DNA of 64,000 nucleotides from an uncultured Chloroflexales bacterium (GTDB taxonomy: Bacteria > Chloroflexota > Chloroflexia > Chloroflexales > Chloroflexaceae). Shown piece by piece: positions 33,285 through 42,547 of the stretch. The notes under the pieces were generated by a model. It was not told the DNA's origin. It searched no databases and saw only the letters and a list, made by a program, of their open reading frames with translations. The stretch is from the NCBI GenBank assembly GCA_937902315.1, contig CALGUG010000059.1, positions 186,001 through 250,000 on the forward strand. The letters run 5' to 3'. Made by a program: the position numbers and the translations under genes. The stretch's first letter is position 1, and each line of letters opens with the position of its first letter.

Positions 33285-33863
33285 CTAATCTATTTGTGCC
33301 CTGCCGCTGTTTTGTTTGTGCTTCTCGATCGCTTGAGACAGGGCGGCGTGGGTTCGTTTGATATAGTTTGGATCGAGCGACATCAAAACATCGCTTTCTC
33401 CTTCGGGCAGGCTAACTCGCAACACATAATTTGGTCGAATCACCAAATACAAGATCAATATAATCAGCAGGCTGCTACATCCAACGATTAGGGCGACGTA
33501 GGAGAATTGAACCATAACCAAGAAGAAACAGAACAGGGCGAATAGCCCTAAACCGACAAATACTCGTTTGCGTACAGGCAAAGCCCGGTATGATACATGA
33601 CGTATATCGCTAAGATAACAGGCTTTCAGACCTGCAAGAAATCGTTTTTGCGTGATATAAATATAAGCATCCTTGTACTGGATCTCTTCGTCAGGAAGGA
33701 GGTCTACAAAGGGTGGTGGCACTGTTTGAGGTTCGTGCGACTGACTAGAAAGAGGTGCCGCCGTCGTTTCAGCGATTTGCTGGCTGGGGATCAACGTGGC
33801 GCTCCTTTTTTCAATTGGAAAGTTCCTGATTACAGCCAAAAGTATAGACCGATAGGTTGACAA
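33285..33863 (-). CDS. DUF6232-like membrane protein, copy 2
   Basis: A 192-residue paralog of the 32055-32579 protein. After a polar N-terminus come the strand region LPDEEIQYKDAYIYITQKRF and CYLSDIRHVSYRALPVRKR, two transmembrane helices (VFVGLGLFALFCFFLVMV and YVALIVGCSSLLIILILYLV), and the tail GESDVLMSLDPNYIKRTHAA. It probably arose by duplication, with repeat elements accumulating between the copies. Function unknown; a small membrane-bound sensor or scaffold is as far as the sequence goes. Confidence 0.75.
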   Translation of the reverse strand: MSTYRSILLAVIRNFPIEKRSATLIPSQQIAETTAAPLSSQSHEPQTVPPPFVDLLPDEEIQYKDAYIYITQKRFLAGLKACYLSDIRHVSYRALPVRKRVFVGLGLFALFCFFLVMVQFSYVALIVGCSSLLIILILYLVIRPNYVLRVSLPEGESDVLMSLDPNYIKRTHAALSQAIEKHKQNSGRAQID

Positions 33864-34199
33864 TCTTGTGAGTAGTTAGCACGTGAAGTTAAATATTCCG
33901 TTAGTCTTCTCTCAGAGCATAAACAATAGTATAGTACGATTCATCTTAGTTTCAAGTCGGGGCTAGTCACAATAGAAGAGGGACAGTATAATTTTAAAGA
34001 GCGCTTGATCGTTGTTGTACGCGTTCGTACACCTGCAACGAGCATATGCTCAATCCTTAGCGTTCTCGGCTCGATGAGTGTTCTTTTATGCTCAGACCAA
34101 AAAAGCAGCTTTGAAAGAACTTGCTTAGCTATACGCTGGTCGCTTCGAGCCAAAGCTGTACTGATGCCGAACTGTTCGGCAGGGTAAGGACGGAGTGGT

Positions 34200-34487
34200 A
34201 TGGATAGACGTTTAATGGATGCCCTGCGTGTCGTTGGACTTGAGCTTATCCAGCATCCCCACGATCCTAAAGAGAACGAATGGTTTTGCAACACTCCACT
34301 CGGTCGGATCGGTCCCTATCGGAGCGAAGAGTGGGCGCTGGTTGAGGGTGTTCGAGCGTTATGTTTGCACGCGAGTGGTGCCAACGACTCGCTCGATGAG
34401 TTACCATTGCCTTTTGAGCGTTTTCTTAACGAACTTGAGGCTGATCGGGCACGCCGTGATCGCGCCCGTATAGAGTTTGAGGAGTAA
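34200..34487 (+). CDS. Small hypothetical protein, first gene of a two-gene operon
   Basis: A 95-residue soluble protein (MDRRLMDALRVVGLELIQHP ... CNTPLGRIGPYRSEEWALVE ... LPLPFERFLNELEADRARRD). It has a charged helical C-terminus and no motif I recognise. It lies 8 nt before the next gene. The pattern NEWFCNTPLGRIGPYRSEEWA suggests a small folded domain. The 335-bp region upstream, shared with the divergent DUF6232-like gene, is non-coding and has no distinctive element beyond AT-rich patches. Confidence 0.65.
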   Translation: MDRRLMDALRVVGLELIQHPHDPKENEWFCNTPLGRIGPYRSEEWALVEGVRALCLHASGANDSLDELPLPFERFLNELEADRARRDRARIEFEE

Positions 34488-34495
34488 GTGAGACA

Positions 34496-34837
34496 ATGAC
34501 CCAGCGAGACCGAGGACAGTTTACTCTTTCGACCCGGATCTTCTTAACAGAGGCCCGTCGCCAGCGCTTACAACACTTAGTGATGCGCGAAGGAGTAGAC
34601 TTGCCCGAGTTATTAAGCGACCTGCTTGCTGATTATCTCGACGAACTGCCAGAGGTTGAGCCAGAGCCAGAGCCGAAACCCGACTATTCTGAAGAGATCC
34701 GTCAGCGTCGTATGGAGCTGCGTCGTGTGCGCGCTCAGCAACGCGCTGCTGGTGAAAAAGCTCCCGCCTGGTTGACAAGCTATATCAGCGAACTCGAAAC
34801 AGAGATCGCGCGTTTAGAGAGCTTGGCCGCATCATAA
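34496..34837 (+). CDS. Small hypothetical protein, likely DNA- or partner-binding
   Basis: A 113-residue protein, 8 nt after the previous gene. Residues ~10-50 (FTLSTRIFLTEARRQRLQHL and MREGVDLPELLSDLLADYLD) resemble the strand-helix-helix layout of ribbon-helix-helix repressors. A Glu/Pro hinge (PEVEPEPEPKPD) and a basic coiled coil (SEEIRQRRMELRRVRAQQRA) follow. The RHH match is suggestive only. With its upstream neighbour it forms a possible two-gene regulatory pair; there is no toxin-like motif in the partner that I can identify. Confidence 0.6.
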   Translation: MTQRDRGQFTLSTRIFLTEARRQRLQHLVMREGVDLPELLSDLLADYLDELPEVEPEPEPKPDYSEEIRQRRMELRRVRAQQRAAGEKAPAWLTSYISELETEIARLESLAAS

Positions 34838-34881
34838 TTGTTACGCTTAGGCTGGCTAGTGGAGTCTGAAACGAACATCTG

Positions 34882-35028
34882 GTGCGGTTCTGTCTGACGA
34901 TGGCCCTGTGGCAGGAAGAGGCGAGCGCTCGATCGGGGCTGCTATGCCAAATGCGCATGGCCGCTTTCGCTTGGGCTAAGCAGCATGCCACCCGTATCGC
35001 CGCCTATCAAAAGTTGGGCACAGCCTAA
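34882..35028 (+). CDS. Possible small ORF (48 aa), low confidence
   Basis: GTG 34882 (or ATG 34900) opens a frame reading CLTMALWQEEASARSGLLC and MRMAAFAWAKQHATRIAAYQ, an amphipathic helical composition unlike the surrounding repeat DNA. No good ribosome site is present. It could be a third member of the operon or a decayed gene tail. Confidence 0.25.
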   Translation: MRFCLTMALWQEEASARSGLLCQMRMAAFAWAKQHATRIAAYQKLGTA

Positions 35029-35202
35029 CGATTGCTGCCAACTGCAGAGAGACCTGTTAATCCGCTTCTACTCTTCTGTTGCAACTGCCACATTCATAGC
35101 CATCGATCGGCAACCCACAAGCAGCCCAAGATGTCTCCAAATCTGCTTGATACCTTCACTCTTCTGGCGGCGAGGTCCCTTCCTTCCATACAGACCTCAA
35201 CC

Positions 35203-35219
35203 GCGTCCGCCTACGGCTA
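35203..35219 (-). repeat. Dispersed repeat core, copy 8 (minus)
   Basis: GCGTCCGCCTACGGCTA, faced by copy 9 at 35519, with the palindromic module and a CGAAGGCCAAA element between them. Confidence 0.85.
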
Positions 35220-35236
35220 CCAGAGCGGCTAGGCTG

Positions 35237-35277
35237 CCCTCATCCCCAGCCCTTCTCCCGCAACGGCGGGAGAAGGG
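35237..35277. repeat. Palindromic CCCTTCTCCCGC / GCGGGAGAAGGG module
   Basis: CCCTCATCCCCAG leads into a 12-bp hairpin. The same module is at 45637-45662 and 49912-49938 and is the target of both nested mobile elements (20018 and 48019). Confidence 0.75.
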
Positions 35278-35344
35278 AGCCTGCCTGTACTAGGCCCAAA
35301 AATGCTTCACGAGCCAGGCGCTTCCTCAGTCGCTCCCACTGTTT

Positions 35345-35450
35345 GCTAGCGAATCCGCTTAAAGACTTGTGCTCTTGTAATGAGGAATAAAGAGCTACGT
35401 TCCACTCTGCCGAAGGCCAAATAGAAAGCAGTCAATTGGATTTGGTATGA
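35345..35450 (+). repeat. CGAAGGCCAAA family copy
   Basis: GCTAGCGAATCCGCTTAAAG starts the copy; the body is ACTCTGCCGAAGGCCAAATA and the end is TTGGATTTGGTATGA. The copy at 45471-45566 has the same GCTAGCG..TCCGCTTAAAGAC beginning. Confidence 0.65.
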
Positions 35451-35518
35451 ATTGTTGACTTGGCAGAGCTCTTTCGGCGCACACAGCTACACGCCTCGTT
35501 TGTTGGGCGGGATGTTGC

Positions 35519-35535
35519 TAGCCGTAGGCGGACGC
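35519..35535 (+). repeat. Dispersed repeat core, copy 9 (plus)
   Basis: TAGCCGTAGGCGGACGC preceded by GGGCGGGATGTTGC, as in copies 5 and 7. Confidence 0.85.
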
Positions 35536-35589
35536 GCCAAGGACCTTACTTTTTGGGAGAAAATCTAGCCGCAGCAATCTGAAGCAAGC

Positions 35590-35690
35590 TAGCGGATTTG
35601 TTATAGTGCGGGAACCAAAAAACGCCAAAAGCTCAAGTTTCGCTTTGCCGAAGGCCAAAAAGCTGCAACGTAATCGGATTGAGTATAAGC
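35590..35690 (+). repeat. CGAAGGCCAAA family copy
   Basis: The body CGCTTTGCCGAAGGCCAAAA and end TAATCGGATTGAGTATAAG place it in the family; the left part is diverged. Confidence 0.6.
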
Positions 35691-35693
35691 CAA

Positions 35694-35729
35694 GAAGGGT
35701 TGCTCGCCTGAACGAGCAACCCTTCTTTT
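35694..35729. terminator. Hairpin downstream of odhB
   Basis: GAAGGGTTGCTCG pairs with CGAGCAACCCTTC (13 bp, loop of 6) right after the odhB stop on the minus strand. The T run is on the plus side. Confidence 0.65.
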
Positions 35730-35746
35730 GCCATATCACAACAAAT

Positions 35747-37009
35747 TTAGCTGTCGAGCAAGAGCGTTTCGGGATCTTCGATTTGCTCTTTGACGCGCAC
35801 CAAGAAGCGCACAGCCTCGCTGCCATCGACGATGCGGTGATCGTACGAAAGCGCAATGTACATCATCGGGCGAATCACCACTTCGCCATTGACGGCGATC
35901 GGGCGCTCTTTGATGCTGTGCATGCCGAGGATACCGACTTGAGGCGCGTTCAAGATCGGGGTCGACATCAACGAGCCGAAGATGCCGCCGTTGGTGATCG
36001 TGAAGGTGCCACCTTGCAGGTCGCTCAGGCTCAAGGCGTTGTTACGGGCCTTGGTAGCCAGATCTGCGATGCCCTTTTCGATACCCGCGAAGTTGAGGCG
36101 CTCGGCGCCGCGCAGCACGGGCACAACCAAGCCTTCTTCGGCTGCTACCGCGATACCGATATCGTAGTACTTCTTCAGCACCAGTTCATCGCCTTGGATC
36201 TCGGCGTTCAAGCGCGGCTGGAACTTCAGTGCGCCGACCACGGCCTTCACAAAGAAGGACATAAAGCCGAGCTTCACGCCATGGCGCTTCTGGAACTCTT
36301 CGCCGCGTCGCTTGCGCAGCTCCATAACGGCGCTCATATCGACCTCGTTGAAGGTCGTCAGCATGGCGGCGGTATGTTGAGCCTCGACCAGGCGCTTGGC
36401 AATGGTCTGGCGGCGGCGCGACATACGGATGCGCTCTTCGGGGCCGAAGCTGGCAGCAGGTGCGGCAGGCGCAGCGGGCTTGGCAGCCGGGGTAGGAGCA
36501 GCCGCCGGAGCAGCAGTGGCAGCGGGTGCAGGAGCGCTTGCAGCCTTCTGATTGCCCGCGACCTTCAGCACATCGTCTTTCATAATGCGTCCACCGGGGC
36601 CGCTACCCTGAATGGTGTTGATATTGACGTTCAGCTCGTTGGCTAAACGCTGAGCGACCGGGGAAGCAACCGGGCTGTTGGCGGCGCTGTTGGCGTTCGC
36701 AGCTACCTCGGCAGGAGCGGCAACCGGAGCCGCGGCAGGAGCAGCAGCCGGAGCGGCCGTAGCGGCAGCGCCATCGGCGCTAATCACACCCAAGGTCTCG
36801 CCTACGGTGACGGTCTCGCCCTCGGCCTTAGCGATGCTGCTTAAAACACCCGCCTGATCGGCAGTTACTTCTAGCGATACTTTATCTGTTTCGAGTTCAA
36901 CCAGAGGGTCGCCTGCGTTGACCGCATCGCCACTCTGTTTTAACCATTTACCCACTGTCGCTTCGACGATCGACTCGCCGAGCGGTGGAACTTTAATCTC
37001 AAAAGCCAT
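35747..37009 (-). CDS. sucB: Dihydrolipoamide succinyltransferase, E2 of 2-oxoglutarate dehydrogenase
   Basis: The E2 core moves the succinyl group from E1 to CoA in the TCA cycle. The 420-residue protein has an N-terminal lipoyl domain with the lipoylated Lys in LVELETDKVSLEVTADQAG (about residue 43), an Ala/Pro linker, a peripheral subunit-binding domain (SPVAQRLANELNVNINTIQ and GPGGRIMKDDV), a second Ala/Pro linker, and the catalytic domain with FTITNGGIFGSLMSTPI and the active-site ALSYDHRIVDGSEAVRFL near residue 390. It lies 135 nt downstream of the E1 gene on the same strand, with a hairpin between. Confidence 0.95.
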   Translation of the reverse strand: MAFEIKVPPLGESIVEATVGKWLKQSGDAVNAGDPLVELETDKVSLEVTADQAGVLSSIAKAEGETVTVGETLGVISADGAAATAAPAAAPAAAPVAAPAEVAANANSAANSPVASPVAQRLANELNVNINTIQGSGPGGRIMKDDVLKVAGNQKAASAPAPAATAAPAAAPTPAAKPAAPAAPAASFGPEERIRMSRRRQTIAKRLVEAQHTAAMLTTFNEVDMSAVMELRKRRGEEFQKRHGVKLGFMSFFVKAVVGALKFQPRLNAEIQGDELVLKKYYDIGIAVAAEEGLVVPVLRGAERLNFAGIEKGIADLATKARNNALSLSDLQGGTFTITNGGIFGSLMSTPILNAPQVGILGMHSIKERPIAVNGEVVIRPMMYIALSYDHRIVDGSEAVRFLVRVKEQIEDPETLLLDS

Positions 37010-37106
37010 AGAGATCTCCTAAATAGTTCATTATTTTACATGATACACCACAAGTGCGATCAGTAAAACTTGTTCTGTGGTTTTCAAGCGCATTCAAAAG
37101 CGCGAA

Positions 37107-37138
37107 GTGAGGTAACCAGTCTCTTCTGGTTACCTCAC
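37107..37138 (-). terminator. Perfect hairpin between odhA and odhB
   Basis: GTGAGGTAACCAG pairs perfectly with CTGGTTACCTCAC over a 6-nt loop, just after the E1 stop. It may terminate part of the transcripts or set the E1:E2 ratio. Confidence 0.6.
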
Positions 37139-37144
37139 ACGCTA

Positions 37145-40000
37145 TTAATTATCCGATTTGCTACTGACGGTCAGTGTCTCTGGGGTGTCAAATGAGGCAG
37201 TGAGCGCTTGCTTCACGATATAGGCCTGTTCGGCAGCGTGCTCGGGCAGAGAACCTTCGGCGGTGGTAGCCGATTCGTTGCGACCGACGTAGTAGAGCGG
37301 CAGATCGGGCGGCAGCAGTTCGCGTAGTCGCGGCTGGATATAGCTCCAAGCGCCCATGTTGCGCGGCTCTTCCTGCAGCCAAACCACTTCGCGCAGGTTG
37401 GGGTAGCCGCTGAGTACTTCGCGCAGCTCTTTGTCGGGGAAGGAGTAGAGTTCTTCGATGCGCGCGATCGCCACTTCTTTAGCTGCTGCGTATTCCGGCG
37501 TGCTGGTAACGTCGATATAGACGCGACCCGAGCAGAATACCAAACGGGTGACGGCGGCAGCGCGCTCGCGGCCCGTCGGATCGTCGATCACGCGCTGGAA
37601 GTGACCGTTGGCTAGCTCGTCCAGAGACGACATAGCGCGCGGGTGGCGCAGCAAGCTCTTGGGCGCCATCACGATCAGAGGGCGCGGGTCGCTGGTGAGC
37701 AGAGCAGCTTGGCGGCGCAGCAGGTGGAAGTATTGAGCGGCGCTGGTACAGTTCGCCACGCGGATATTGTCATCGGCAGCGAGTTGCAGATAGCGCTCTA
37801 AACGGGCCGACGAGTGTTCGGGGCCTTGGCCCTCGTAGCCGTGCGGCAGCAAGAGCACCAGAGCCGGCAACTGACCCCACTTGGCGCGTCCGCTCACAAT
37901 AAACTGGTCGATGATCACTTGAGCGCCGTTGGCGAAGTCGCCGAACTGAGCTTCCCAGAGCACCAAGGTATTGGGAGCGTGTGACGAATAGCCGTACTCG
38001 AAGGCCAATACCGCAGCCTCAGACAACGGGCTGTTGTAGACCGCAAAGGAAGCCTTGGCCTGTGGCAAGCCCTGCAGCGGCGTGTACGTTTTGCCGTTGT
38101 TGATGTCGTGCAGGCGCGAATGGCGATGCACAAAGGTACCGCGCTCGCTATCTTGGCCCGAGAGACGGATCGGAATACCATCGGCCAGAATGCTACCGAA
38201 CGCCAGCGCTTCGGCATGGCCCCAGTCGATCGCGGGTTCGTTGCTATCGAGTGCGGTGCGGCGTCGATCTAAGATCTTATCCAAGCGTGGGTCGATCGCG
38301 AAGCCTTCCGGCCACTTGAAGAGGCTGGCGTTGATCTGCTTCAGAACGTCGGCAGGTACCTTGGTCTGGGTGCGGCGTGCCAGCCCTGCCGGTGCGGGTT
38401 TCGGGCGGCGATCTTCAGCCGGCTTGCCCTCAGCCTCCTTGCGTGCCTCTTGCATGCGGGCGGTCTGCTCGGCCACCATCTTATCAGCATCCTCTTTCGA
38501 GATGATGCCATCGCTGACCAGCTTTTCGGCCCAGATCTGGCGCACGGTGGGGTGTTCGGCGATCTTGGCGTAGAGCAGCGGCTGAGTGAAGTTGGGTGGA
38601 TCGCCTTCGTTGTGGCCCCAGCGGCGATAGCCAACCAGGTCGATCATAAAGTCTTTGCCGAAGCGTTCGCGATAGGCCAGCGCCATGCGCGCCACAGCGA
38701 TACAGGCCTCGACATCGTCGGCGTTCACGTGCACAATCGGGATCTCGAAGCCCTTCGCGAGGTCGCTAGCGTACAAGGTCGAACGCGAGTCGCTGGGGTC
38801 GGTTGTGAAGCCGATCTGGTTATTCAAAATAATGTGAACGGTACCACCTGTGCGGTAGCCAGCCAGATTCGAGAGGTTGAGAGTTTCGGCTACAACACCT
38901 TGGCCGGGGAAGGCGGCATCGCCGTGGATCAGAATCGCCAAAGATGCTTTGTCGTTCTGAACTGGGGCGCCGGGTTGATCACGCTTCTCTTGAGCAGCGC
39001 GGGCGCGTCCCTCGATCACGGGGTTGACGAATTCCAAGTGGCTGGGGTTGGGCGCCAAGGTGATCGGCATCTCTTCCACACCGCTATCGCGGTAGGCCCG
39101 CATCGCGCCTAGGTGATACTTCACGTCGCCAGCCCAACCGAGCGAGCCACGTCCCGAGGGCGAGGCAGCGTCGGCGTGCGACGAAGAGAGGAACTCGCGC
39201 AAGATGGCCGAATAGGGCTTACCGAGGGTGTGGGCCAGCACATTCAGGCGACCACGGTGCGCCATACCGATCACGATCTCGTGGGTGCCTGCGACACCTG
39301 CGTTGCGAATGATCGAATCGAGCATGGGCACGACCATATCGCAGCCTTCCAGCGAGAAGCGCTTTTGACCAACGAAGGTGGTATGTAAATAGCGCTCAAA
39401 GACCTCGACCTCGGTTAAGCGCATCAGCAATTCGCGCTTGCGTTGCTCGTTAAAGCCATAGAAAAACTTGCGGCTTTCGATCGCCTCGCGGATCCAAGAA
39501 CGCTCTTCAAAATTTTGAATATGGTCGGTTTCGTAACCGATCGAGCCGGTATAGCAAGCTCGCAGCTTGTTGAAGGCCTCCAAAGCGTTGGCAGAACCTT
39601 CCACACAAGGTCCGCGTACAATGCTGGCCGGAAGCTTTGCCAAATCTTCTTCCGTAATGTTGTGGCTTGCCATGCGCAGGCCCAAGTCGCCAGGAGGCTC
39701 GCTGCCCAGCGGGTCGATGCGCGCTTCCAAGTGACCTAGCTCACGCACATAGCGGATCAAACGCGCCGCGCTCACAGCGCGTGTAATATCTTGTTCGCTG
39801 GTTGGCGCGACCGCAACCTGAGTGGCTCCTGTAGTCTGCGCACCACCGGCCGAACTTGTTGTATCTTCAACGGGAGGCGTCCACTGCTCGAAGAATTTTC
39901 GGGTCGCAGCGTCTACCGATTGAGGATCTTGTTGATAACGCTCGTATAATTCGAGCACATAACCAGCATTGGGCCCGTAAAAGGCTGAAAAATCGCTCAT
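37145..40000 (-). CDS. sucA: 2-oxoglutarate dehydrogenase E1 component
   Basis: Thiamine diphosphate-dependent E1 decarboxylates 2-oxoglutarate in the TCA cycle. ATG 40000 (GGAGAAACGG upstream) gives 951 residues; the longer frame to 40093 lacks support. Landmarks are FYGPNAGYVLELYERYQQDP at the start, the HisX residues in VIGMAHRGRLNVLAHTLGKP (about 262), the ThDP Mg site in AILIHGDAAFPGQG with NLAGYRTGGTVHIILNNQIG, and the C-terminal pyrimidine domain with VLWEAQFGDFANGAQVIIDQ and LLPHGYEGQGPEHSSARLER. Residues 560-600 contain a Lys/Pro-rich insertion. It forms a unit with the E2 gene; no E3 is adjacent. Confidence 0.96.
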   Translation of the reverse strand: MSDFSAFYGPNAGYVLELYERYQQDPQSVDAATRKFFEQWTPPVEDTTSSAGGAQTTGATQVAVAPTSEQDITRAVSAARLIRYVRELGHLEARIDPLGSEPPGDLGLRMASHNITEEDLAKLPASIVRGPCVEGSANALEAFNKLRACYTGSIGYETDHIQNFEERSWIREAIESRKFFYGFNEQRKRELLMRLTEVEVFERYLHTTFVGQKRFSLEGCDMVVPMLDSIIRNAGVAGTHEIVIGMAHRGRLNVLAHTLGKPYSAILREFLSSSHADAASPSGRGSLGWAGDVKYHLGAMRAYRDSGVEEMPITLAPNPSHLEFVNPVIEGRARAAQEKRDQPGAPVQNDKASLAILIHGDAAFPGQGVVAETLNLSNLAGYRTGGTVHIILNNQIGFTTDPSDSRSTLYASDLAKGFEIPIVHVNADDVEACIAVARMALAYRERFGKDFMIDLVGYRRWGHNEGDPPNFTQPLLYAKIAEHPTVRQIWAEKLVSDGIISKEDADKMVAEQTARMQEARKEAEGKPAEDRRPKPAPAGLARRTQTKVPADVLKQINASLFKWPEGFAIDPRLDKILDRRRTALDSNEPAIDWGHAEALAFGSILADGIPIRLSGQDSERGTFVHRHSRLHDINNGKTYTPLQGLPQAKASFAVYNSPLSEAAVLAFEYGYSSHAPNTLVLWEAQFGDFANGAQVIIDQFIVSGRAKWGQLPALVLLLPHGYEGQGPEHSSARLERYLQLAADDNIRVANCTSAAQYFHLLRRQAALLTSDPRPLIVMAPKSLLRHPRAMSSLDELANGHFQRVIDDPTGRERAAAVTRLVFCSGRVYIDVTSTPEYAAAKEVAIARIEELYSFPDKELREVLSGYPNLREVVWLQEEPRNMGAWSYIQPRLRELLPPDLPLYYVGRNESATTAEGSLPEHAAEQAYIVKQALTASFDTPETLTVSSKSDN

Positions 40001-40975
40001 ATACCGTTTCTCCGTATTGTGGGAATTGCTTGTAAGAAGCTGGTGGGGAAAGAGCGCACACGTATCTGCAAACCACTTATGGCCGCTCTGCATACAGACA
40101 GGCGGCTACAAGGTGAGACTACGCGAATGTGTTGCTGTTTCGTCTCACAAGCACGTTGTGGCTGGCTCACCATCGAGCATTCCTAGTATAAAACCCATTA
40201 GGGTGCGATTATCTATAAAGAGAAAGCTACCTACTATTACCGAAGAGACGCAGCCCTCACAGCAGAGCTATGAGAACAGGCCTCACACTAGACCTCATAA
40301 GAGGCCGCTTCTTGCATGAACAGGTCGCGTGTTACACGTTCGCTTATTCAGTCCAAGAGTATCTTTTGAATATCGTTAAGCGACATTCGACATGTTCCGA
40401 TTGCACAATAAATCAGCAACAGCAAAGCACTCCTAGGCCCATGCTGTTACTTCGTGCATATCTTATCCTGTCTCTCAAGTCCGATGCAAGCTGCAAACAG
40501 TGATGACAGACGGTTCGGTACATACTGCTTCTATTTTAGCATAGATATTGGGAAGATCGTAGCTCTCCCACCTGAATCGTAGGCCCTCCTTGCTTTCTAT
40601 CTTTACAAACGCTCGCCTGCATACTTTTTGGCTTTCGGTAATAGCTAGGTTGGATTTTTGTAGGCTTTACGAGCAGCTAGTCGCTCTTGGAGTTGATTAT
40701 GCTACAAAGCTTGTTAGAGCGTTCGAGCCGCTTTCGCGCAACGCCGACCATTTCGGGCAACGAACGACCCATGGCTAAGGCGAGCAGCACTATCGTTAAC
40801 AGAGGCCGTTGCTAAGCCTTAAACTGCCAAATAATCAAGCTAACTGCCATTGCTAGCTTTGCCCTTAGGGTAGCCCACGCGTTAAACGAACAATGAGAGA
40901 TCCATGCTCAGACGCGCTGATGCGTGTTATAGTGTAGTGCCAAGGGAGACTATAGCTATTGAAGGTTAAGGTGAC
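40001..40975. other. Non-coding 975-bp gap upstream of odhA and MOSC genes
   Basis: This is the longest gap without a repeat copy. It is divergent promoter territory for odhA (minus) and the MOSC gene (plus). I find no tRNA, riboswitch or credible gene; short frames such as 40017-40319 look like chance. GGCCTC (40279) and GAGGCC (40300) form a small hairpin. Confidence 0.4.
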
Positions 40976-41623
40976 ATGTATCTCGTAAGTGTAAATCGTG
41001 GTAAAGCTGAACCGATCAAGGCGAAACGTTCAGGACTCTCCGGTATCTTCAAAAAGCCCCAAGACGGCCCTGTCGCGATTTTAGAATCAGGTCTTGAAGG
41101 CGATACGATCTGTGATACAAAACATCATGGTGGTCCTGACCAAGCCATCTACGTTTATGGCAGTGCTGACTATGCGTGGTGGAGCGCCGAGTTAGGTTTC
41201 GAGCTTGAGCCCGGCACCTTTGGCGAGAACCTTACTATCAGTGAGTTTGAGAGCGCTTCAGCCCAGATCGGGGACCGCTTCAAGATCGGCGAAGTCATAT
41301 TGGAGATCACTGCACCGCGCATCCCTTGCGCCACTCTCTCGGCGCGCATGGGTGATCGGAGCTTCTTGAAGCGCTTTCGGGCTGCCGAGCGCCCCGGTGC
41401 CTATTGCCGTGTGATCCAACCAGGCACGGTGCAGGCTGGCGATCCGGTCGAGTTCATTCCGACCGACCAGCCGCTTGTGGGCTTGATCGAGAGTTTCCGT
41501 TACTTTTTTGAGCCCGATGGCAAGATCGAAACGGTGCGTCGTTTTCTTGCCGCGCCGATCGCCATTCGTGATCGTCAAGAAAAAGAAGAGTATCTGGCAC
41601 ATCTGCTAGCCCAAAGCAAATAA
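40976..41623 (+). CDS. MOSC domain-containing protein (YiiM-like)
   Basis: A 215-residue protein beginning MYLVSVNRGKAEPI, with the MOSC core GLEGDTICDTKHHGGPDQAIY (about residue 40), GTFGENLTISEF (about 80), FKIGEVILEITAPRIPCATL with the conserved Cys near 119, and a YiiM-type C-terminal helical part. MOSC proteins bind sulfur or Moco; YiiM reduces N-hydroxylated compounds such as 6-hydroxylaminopurine in a Moco-dependent way. Given the XdhC system elsewhere in the window, the organism makes Moco. AAGG lies shortly before the ATG. Confidence 0.88.
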   Translation: MYLVSVNRGKAEPIKAKRSGLSGIFKKPQDGPVAILESGLEGDTICDTKHHGGPDQAIYVYGSADYAWWSAELGFELEPGTFGENLTISEFESASAQIGDRFKIGEVILEITAPRIPCATLSARMGDRSFLKRFRAAERPGAYCRVIQPGTVQAGDPVEFIPTDQPLVGLIESFRYFFEPDGKIETVRRFLAAPIAIRDRQEKEEYLAHLLAQSK

Positions 41624-41715
41624 ACGATCTGTTTGATCCTCATCCCAATCGGCTGAAATACTTGTCTGTAATACATACATTCCAGATGAGTATTTCAGCT
41701 ACAAAAGGCTATGTT

Positions 41716-42363
41716 ATGGGGGACGCAAAATCGATTGTTGCTCGTGGTTATGATCAGATCGCCGCTCGTTATGCAGCTTGGAGTGTGACAGAACGTCGTA
41801 TAGAGCGGGAACGCTATACCCAGAGCTTGATCGATCGGCTTGATCGAGGCGCCAAGTTGCTTGAACTAGGTTGCGGCTCGAGGCATATCACCACAAAGCG
41901 TCTTGCCAAACGCTTCGAGCTGATCGGTGTTGATCGTTCGCCTAAGCAGATCGCACTCGCCAAACAACAAGTCCCCCACGCTACCTTTATTCAAGCCGAT
42001 ATGAGCGAATTGTCTTTCTCTGAGGCCAGTTTCGATGCTGTAACGGCCTTCTATTCGCTCCTTCATTTGCCTCGTATGGAACAAGCAGCCCTTCTGCAAC
42101 GGATCGCCCTATGGCTTAAACCTGCTGGCCTGTTTGTGGCTACGATGGCTTGGCATGCCATGGAAGCTGAGATCGTTGACAATTGGTTAGGCGCTCCAAT
42201 GTGTTGGAGCAGCTTCGATAGTGCTACCAATCAATAAATGGTGAGTTCGGCTGGTTTAACGCTTATCTCTGCTAAAAAAGAGACTGATTATGAAGATGGT
42301 GAGCTAATAAGTTTTTTGTGGATTATTGCGCAAAAAGGTCGTTATAAAGCAGAGAAATATTAA
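41716..42363 (+). pseudogene. Class I SAM methyltransferase interrupted by an in-frame stop
   Basis: The intact part (41716-42237, 173 aa) starts MGDAKSIVARGYDQIAARY and has the SAM motif LLELGCGSRHITTKRLAKRF, the acidic strand ELIGVDRSPKQIALAK and the QADMSELSFSEASFDAVTAF motif. It stops at a TAA (42235-42237) right after SSFDSATNQ. Reading straight on in the same frame gives MVSSAGLTLISAKKETDYED and ELISFLWIIAQKGR to a second stop at 42361-42363. That is the C-terminal strand region these methyltransferases normally have. A single CAA- or CGA-type codon changed to TAA explains it. The start 41662 is also open but less likely. Confidence 0.75.
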
Positions 42364-42483
42364 TTTGCGTATAAAAATGGCGGATTAATTGAGAATGCAG
42401 CGATTCTACCTTTCAATGGCACACCTACTGTGAAAGATCGATAATTGAGCGATCTATGTTATTGGCTGTTATGTAAGCGGGTC

Positions 42484-42494
42484 TGTGCTATAAT
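42484..42494 (+). promoter_or_regulatory. Extended -10 promoter TGTGC-TATAAT
   Basis: TATAAT (42489-42494) with a preceding TG-C, about 50 nt before the 7TM-GAF-HTH gene. There is no good -35, as for other extended -10 promoters in this window. Confidence 0.5.
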
Positions 42495-42547
42495 AAAAGC
42501 TATGAATCTGCTTTACATTCCTCATACAGTGGAGTCATTTGCCCTCC

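Noticed and set aside
34200..34837. Toxin-antitoxin pair
   Set aside because: The second protein has an RHH-like start and follows closely, but the first has no recognisable toxin fold or catalytic residues.
35606..36646. 346-codon frame antisense to the E2 gene
   Set aside because: It begins in repeat DNA and runs opposite the well-conserved odhB; His/Asp/Gln-rich composition typical of shadow frames.
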